DNA of 64,000 nucleotides, from contig NZ_CACVAD010000028.1 in NCBI RefSeq assembly GCF_902726545.1, positions 1-64,000 on the forward strand, written 5' to 3'. This DNA comes from Yersinia artesiana (lineage in GTDB: Bacteria; Pseudomonadota; Gammaproteobacteria; Enterobacterales; Enterobacteriaceae). Under the pieces are notes generated by a model. That model had not been told where the DNA came from. It saw nothing but the letters and a program-made list of their open reading frames with translations, and made no database searches. The translations under genes and the position numbers were made by a program. Position 1 is the first letter of the stretch. The number at the start of each line of letters is the position of its first letter. Positions 60,410 through 64,000 of this stretch are shown piece after piece.

Positions 60410-61367
60410 TCCACTGCTTGCCTATGCCCGTGAAACACTGGAAATTGAGCTGAAAGAAGCCCAGCGTTTGTTATCGCGGTTAGATAATAATTTTGTCCAC
60501 GCTTGCGAATTGTTGTTGGCCTGCACCGGTAAAGCGGTGGTTTCTGGCATTGGCAAATCCGGCCATATTGGTAAAAAAATTGCCGCCTCACTGGCCAGTA
60601 CCGGCACCCCATCCTTTTTCGTTCACCCAGCCGAAGCATTGCACGGCGATTTAGGGATGATCGGCCCGCAAGATGTATTGATTTTTATCTCTTATTCAGG
60701 ACGCGCTAAAGAACTGGATTTGATCCTGCCGTTGCTGGCAGACAGCCATATTCCGGTAATTGCTATCACTGGCGGTTTAGAGTCGCCACTGGCGCAAGGT
60801 GCAGCCTGTGTACTGGATATCAGTGTTGAGCATGAAGCATGCCCGATGGGGCTGGCCCCCACCTCCAGCGCAGTAAATACCCTGATGATGGGAGATGCAT
60901 TGGCAATGGCCCTCATGCGCCATCGCGGTTTTAATGCAGAAGATTTTGCGCGTTCACATCCCGGTGGGAGTTTGGGCGCGCGGTTACTCAATCGGGTTCA
61001 TCATCTAATGAGAACCGGTGACCGCTTACCGGTGGTAAATGAATCTGACAGCGTGATGGAAGCTATGTTGGAACTGAGTCGCACCGGATTAGGGCTGGTG
61101 GCGGTATGTGATCCTAACCAAAAGGTTGTGGGTGTTTTCACTGATGGTGATTTGCGCCGCTGGTTGGTCAAAGGAGGCACCTTGCAACAACCGCTCGGGC
61201 GCGCGATGACCCGCCCAGGTTTCCGATTGCCAGAACAATGGCGCGCCGGTGAAGCATTAGAAGCACTGCATCAGCATCATATCAGTGCGGCACCAGTGGT
61301 TGATCTTGATGGCAAACTGGTTGGCGCTATCAACTTGCACGATTTACATCAAGCCGGCGTTGGCTGA
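60402..61367 (+). CDS. gutQ: Arabinose-5-phosphate isomerase GutQ
   Basis: GutQ interconverts ribulose-5-phosphate and arabinose-5-phosphate and is a second isoenzyme of KdsD. The protein has a SIS domain ([42 protein letters not shown]) and two CBS domains in the C-terminal third ([40 protein letters not shown]). ATG 60402 gives 321 residues, the E. coli length; the TTG at 60393 is disregarded. It is the last gene of the srl operon. Confidence 0.95.
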   Translation: MTNPLLAYARETLEIELKEAQRLLSRLDNNFVHACELLLACTGKAVVSGIGKSGHIGKKIAASLASTGTPSFFVHPAEALHGDLGMIGPQDVLIFISYSGRAKELDLILPLLADSHIPVIAITGGLESPLAQGAACVLDISVEHEACPMGLAPTSSAVNTLMMGDALAMALMRHRGFNAEDFARSHPGGSLGARLLNRVHHLMRTGDRLPVVNESDSVMEAMLELSRTGLGLVAVCDPNQKVVGVFTDGDLRRWLVKGGTLQQPLGRAMTRPGFRLPEQWRAGEALEALHQHHISAAPVVDLDGKLVGAINLHDLHQAGVG

Positions 61368-61496
61368 TATCCCCGTCATCTTTCAAGTTACAGGTGTGTT
61401 GGCTGCTCTCGCTTACCCGAATCACTTACTGGTGTAAGCTCATCGGGGTGCCCTCGTTTGCCGCCTTCCTGTAACTTGAAATCTATTGGGGCTATA
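61368..61496 (+). repeat. ERIC element, first of a tandem pair
   Basis: The sequence TATCCCCGTCATCTTTCAAG to CTTGAAATCTATTGGGGCTATA is a full ERIC in the same orientation as the 4031 copy. It starts one base after the gutQ stop. Confidence 0.92.
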
Positions 61497-61615
61497 TTTT
61501 TGTTGTCATCTTTCAAGTTGCAGGTGTGTTGGCTGCTCTCGCTTACCCGAATCACTTACTGGTGTAAGCTCATCGGGGTGCCCTCATTTGCCGCCTTCCT
61601 GTAACTTGAAAACAA
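61497..61615 (+). repeat. ERIC element, second of a tandem pair
   Basis: It repeats the preceding element at a 130-bp period with very few changes over about 105 bp (for example TTACAGG to TTGCAGG, CTCGTTTG to CTCATTTG). Its terminal TATACCC-type ends are degraded. Confidence 0.92.
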
Positions 61616-61622
61616 TCAACCT

Positions 61623-62153
61623 TCAGTGCCAGTTAGGGTCTTGCTCTAACTGCTTTTTCAACATAGCTTGAATACTCTCGCTCGGGCGGCCCAACCATTG
61701 ATAAGTGGCGAACTTACTCGGGGCATCTAGCGCCTCTGGCTTGTCGTCAACCGAAACCCGCATCCCCCATGCCTGCCAAACTTGTTTTTCATCCCGCCTA
61801 AAGGCAACCCACATAAAATTATTGCTGCAATCATGGGGTTTACAAATTCGCCCCACTTTATACTGCTGCCCTTCCCAATTTATCACCTCATATGGCGCGG
61901 ATGTCCCGACACCTTTACGCGCCCAAGCAGGCAAGTTTTTTTGGCTTTTCACCATTTTTTGCCAGCTATTTTTATACACTGGCTGTTGCAGTAAATCTGC
62001 GGTGGTAGGCAGGGGTTTCGCTGGTGCGGGCTGAACAGGCGCTGAACTTGCAGGTGCCGACGCAACATTCGTCGCAGGTTGCGCAAAAGCCCAGGAACTG
62101 GCACTGAGTATTGTCGCGGCAATAAGACAATGGCGGGTTTTATGACCTTTCAT
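61623..62153 (-). CDS. ivy: Ivy-type inhibitor of vertebrate (C-type) lysozyme
   Basis: Ivy proteins are periplasmic inhibitors of C-type lysozyme and protect the cell wall. The 176-residue protein has a signal peptide (cleavage near Ala24, SSWAFA), a Pro/Ala-rich linker (26-50), the conserved LPAWARKG segment and the inhibitory loop CKPHDC at 104-109, which inserts into the lysozyme active site in the E. coli protein. The linker is longer than in E. coli Ivy. It is a single gene between an ERIC pair and an unrecognised gene, transcribed toward gutQ. Confidence 0.85.
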   Translation of the reverse strand: MKGHKTRHCLIAATILSASSWAFAQPATNVASAPASSAPVQPAPAKPLPTTADLLQQPVYKNSWQKMVKSQKNLPAWARKGVGTSAPYEVINWEGQQYKVGRICKPHDCSNNFMWVAFRRDEKQVWQAWGMRVSVDDKPEALDAPSKFATYQWLGRPSESIQAMLKKQLEQDPNWH

Positions 62154-62185
62154 TATCGAAAATCCTTATTATCTGATGAATCTAT

Positions 62186-62433
62186 ACTCTAAATAGATTG
62201 AAGTTTGACGGGGACACTCACTGGGTATTGAACTCGCCTCTATACAACAAATTGGCGGGCGTGATATGAGTTTGCCTGTCTATGACCCCCAACTGTAGAA
62301 AAAGTTGATCCATAGCACGAATTTTCATCCTAATTCTCGTTATAGCACAATCTGTATGACAGCTTGAGGTAAGCTATAAACCATATGATGAGTTGATAAC
62401 CATACTCTAAATAATTCGGAAAAAGGCTATGCC
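62186..62433. other. Intergenic region with ERIC end remnants
   Basis: TATACTCTAAATAGATT (62186) and ATACTCTAAATAATTCGG (62402) resemble the ERIC left end (TATACCCTAAATAATTCGAG). The first is followed by GAAGTTTGACGGGG, like a collapsed right end. Apart from these and probable promoter sequence for the flanking divergent genes, I see nothing here. Confidence 0.4.
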
Positions 62434-63297
62434 ATGTTGACCCTTGAATTACCCGAAGCCCCTGAGAAGCTGTATTACTCCGCTGGGGATGCCCATCCGC
62501 TAGACAAGCTAGAGAGCGATAAAATCGTTCAAATGGTCATCGATCTGGATGTTGCCAACTCTGATAGTGAGCATTACGTCACTGGCTGGATGGGGCTAAA
62601 TAGCGTGGTGGTGATACGGAATTATCAAAACAAGCGCGGTACCGCCAACGGCTTTGTATTGAATAAAGGGGATCGCTATCGGCTGAGTGTTCAGTCAATT
62701 GAATTTCGTATTCCTAAAATGGTGTTATGGATGAGTTTTCGCCGCAAGCCTCGCACCATGGAGCTAATAACTTACGAAACTTTAGGCGACCAACCCAGTG
62801 GTATGCAGCAATATCGTAATATTCTCGAAGAGGAATTACGCCAGCAACTGGATGAAGATTGGCGCGAACTGAATGATTATCTGGGCGCGGCTTGCTGGCA
62901 AATAGAAAATGATGTTCCGCTGTGGCGGCAAGCGCATCGAGAAATCACTTTGGATGCCATTAACCAGCTCGCTGCTGCCCCCATTTTCCATACCAAACAT
63001 TTGCAAGCTGATGGCAATTATGCCGGTTTCTGGGCAGGAGATTACTTTTTTGCCGTCAGGCAACCTACGGCAGATAACCCCTTGCCCGCGATACAAATTT
63101 CCTGGCGAGAAAATGAAAAAGAGATCGGCAGCTATCAGTTTGATCTTATAAAAGATGAGGCCGGCGAGCCGAAGTTGTTACTGTGCATTCGCCCACGCAA
63201 AGGGGCTGAAAGTTACCTGCTTAACCGTTTTGATGCCCATCATTTGCAGCGGGCCATCGCGATGTTTACCATGACTCGGCGCTATCTACTGGCATAA
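62434..63297 (+). CDS. Unrecognised 287-residue protein
   Basis: The protein has no signal peptide or membrane helix and looks soluble. The N-terminal half is beta-rich with a run of hydrophobic and charged alternation (IVQMVIDLDV...VVVIRNYQNKRGTANGFVLNKGDRYRLSVQSIEFRIPK), then a Glu-rich helical stretch (ILEEELRQQLDEDWRELNDYLG) and a second beta-rich half with many Trp and Phe. Coding potential is good: normal codon use, no interruption. I do not recognise a family. It lies between ivy (divergent) and thiD (convergent), separate from any pathway. An ERIC end remnant lies just upstream. Confidence 0.8.
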   Translation: MLTLELPEAPEKLYYSAGDAHPLDKLESDKIVQMVIDLDVANSDSEHYVTGWMGLNSVVVIRNYQNKRGTANGFVLNKGDRYRLSVQSIEFRIPKMVLWMSFRRKPRTMELITYETLGDQPSGMQQYRNILEEELRQQLDEDWRELNDYLGAACWQIENDVPLWRQAHREITLDAINQLAAAPIFHTKHLQADGNYAGFWAGDYFFAVRQPTADNPLPAIQISWRENEKEIGSYQFDLIKDEAGEPKLLLCIRPRKGAESYLLNRFDAHHLQRAIAMFTMTRRYLLA

Positions 63298-63299
63298 CA

Positions 63300-63394
63300 A
63301 ACGATATGAATAAAAACCTGCGGCTTCAAGACGACGGGTGCCCAAAGCCATTGGAGTCGTAGTTAACACCCCTGCGGCTTCAAGGGCGAAGGGC
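63300..63394 (+). repeat. Degenerate ERIC fragments between the unknown gene and thiD
   Basis: CCTGCGGCTTCAAGACGACGGG and CCCTGCGGCTTCAAGGGCGAAGGG are two copies of an ERIC right end arranged in tandem; the core is missing. Confidence 0.55.
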
Positions 63395-63395
63395 A

Positions 63396-64000
63396 TTACC
63401 ACCATCGGTGGAAATGATGCACCGGCCCGATCCCCTGCCCCACTTCAAGGGTATCGGCCTGCTCCAACGCCCCTTGCAGATAGTCTTTAGCTGCACTGAC
63501 GGTATCTGGCCAATTGGCGTATCGAGGCCGCAATGCTGCCAGTGCTGCCGACAAGGTGCAACCCGTGCCGTGGGTATGTCGGGTATTAACCCGGCGCGTG
63601 ACAAAACGCTGCTCGCCCTGAGCGGTAAACAGCCAATCCGGGCTTTCTTCCCCCCCCAAATGCCCTCCTTTCATCAATACCCCCTGACAGCCTAAAGCCA
63701 ACAGTGCCCGCCCCTGCTGGCGCATCTCTTGCTCATCATGGGCGGGCTGGCAATCCAGCAGTGCTGCGGCTTCCGGCAAATTCGGGGTAATCAGGGCAAC
63801 CTGCGGGAGCAGTATGCGGCGCACCGCATCTACTGCCTGCGGTGCCAGCAGTGGATCACCACTTTTAGCGACCATCACGGTATCTAATACCACAAATGGG
63901 ATGGGATAACGGCGCAATTGTGTGGCGACAATATCGACAATTTCCGCATTTGCCAGCATGCCGATTTTGGCGCTGTCGATACGCACATCACTGAGAACAG
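63396..64000 (-). CDS. thiD: Hydroxymethylpyrimidine (phosphate) kinase ThiD, C-terminal part
   Basis: ThiD phosphorylates HMP and HMP-P in thiamine synthesis. The frame runs off the right edge; about 200 C-terminal residues are visible of a protein usually 266 long. Present are KIGMLANAEIV, VLDTVMVAKSGDPLL, LITPNLPEAAALLD, VLMKGGHLGGEESPDW and the catalytic THGTGCTLSAALAALRPR, ending GIGPVHHFHRWW. These match E. coli ThiD closely. No other thi gene is visible. Confidence 0.95.
   Translation of the reverse strand, partial: VLSDVRIDSAKIGMLANAEIVDIVATQLRRYPIPFVVLDTVMVAKSGDPLLAPQAVDAVRRILLPQVALITPNLPEAAALLDCQPAHDEQEMRQQGRALLALGCQGVLMKGGHLGGEESPDWLFTAQGEQRFVTRRVNTRHTHGTGCTLSAALAALRPRYANWPDTVSAAKDYLQGALEQADTLEVGQGIGPVHHFHRWW

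Noticed and set aside
61368-61615. Tandem repeats considered as a short CRISPR array
   Set aside because: The repeat unit is 130 bp, matches ERIC, and there are no short direct repeats with unique spacers or cas genes.

Overview
The window reads as a chromosomal segment of an enteric bacterium, most probably Yersinia. This is inferred from near-E. coli-like core proteins in Yersinia-type order, many ERIC repeats (some carrying 70-75 bp internal inserts), a long-subunit Pst transporter beside ppk-ppx, and an extra fimbrial locus between yegD and mdtA. Species cannot be fixed from the sequence alone. No tRNA, rRNA, CRISPR array, prophage or transposase gene was found.

Left part (1-32 kb) is mainly housekeeping. 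After the end of an AT-rich unknown gene come tmcA with a DUF441 gene, ypfJ, purC, bamC-dapA, divergent gcvR-bcp, perM, bepA-arsC-like, hda, uraA and upp, then divergent purM-purN under a clear PurR operator, and speG. A phosphate and polyphosphate block follows: pstC-pstA-pstB (no pstS or phoU) is divergent from ppk-ppx, with a candidate Pho box between. Then come yfgG, mgtE, the diguanylate cyclase dgcE and the Hsp70-like yegD.

The accessory heart of the window is 33.0-40.9 kb: a chaperone-usher fimbrial cluster (major subunit, chaperone, usher, adhesin, a second chaperone lacking most of its N-terminal domain, and a second adhesin). It is bracketed by two copies, in opposite orientation, of a MITE-like element with about 11-bp terminal inverted repeats. 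It looks like a duplicated chaperone-adhesin module inside a repeat-bounded island.

From 41 to 52.5 kb lies mdtABCD-baeSR, an RND multidrug efflux operon with its own two-component regulator. An ERIC element sits between mdtC and mdtD, and the mdtD start codon lies inside the ERIC terminal repeat. Then yegP, trhP (yegQ), the sRNA gene cyaR with a well-placed CRP site, and the lipid kinase yegS.

The right part (56-64 kb) holds the sorbitol operon srlA-srlE-srlB-srlD-srlM-srlR-gutQ, two tandem ERICs, an Ivy-type lysozyme inhibitor, one unrecognised 287-residue protein and the C-terminal part of thiD, cut by the window edge.

The strongest unusual signals are ERIC ends that serve as gene starts or ribosome-binding regions (mdtD, purN, yfgG, srlM), a structured 70-75 bp insert shared by ERICs and the fimbria-flanking element, the inverted element pair around the fimbrial locus, and the half-deleted fimbrial chaperone.
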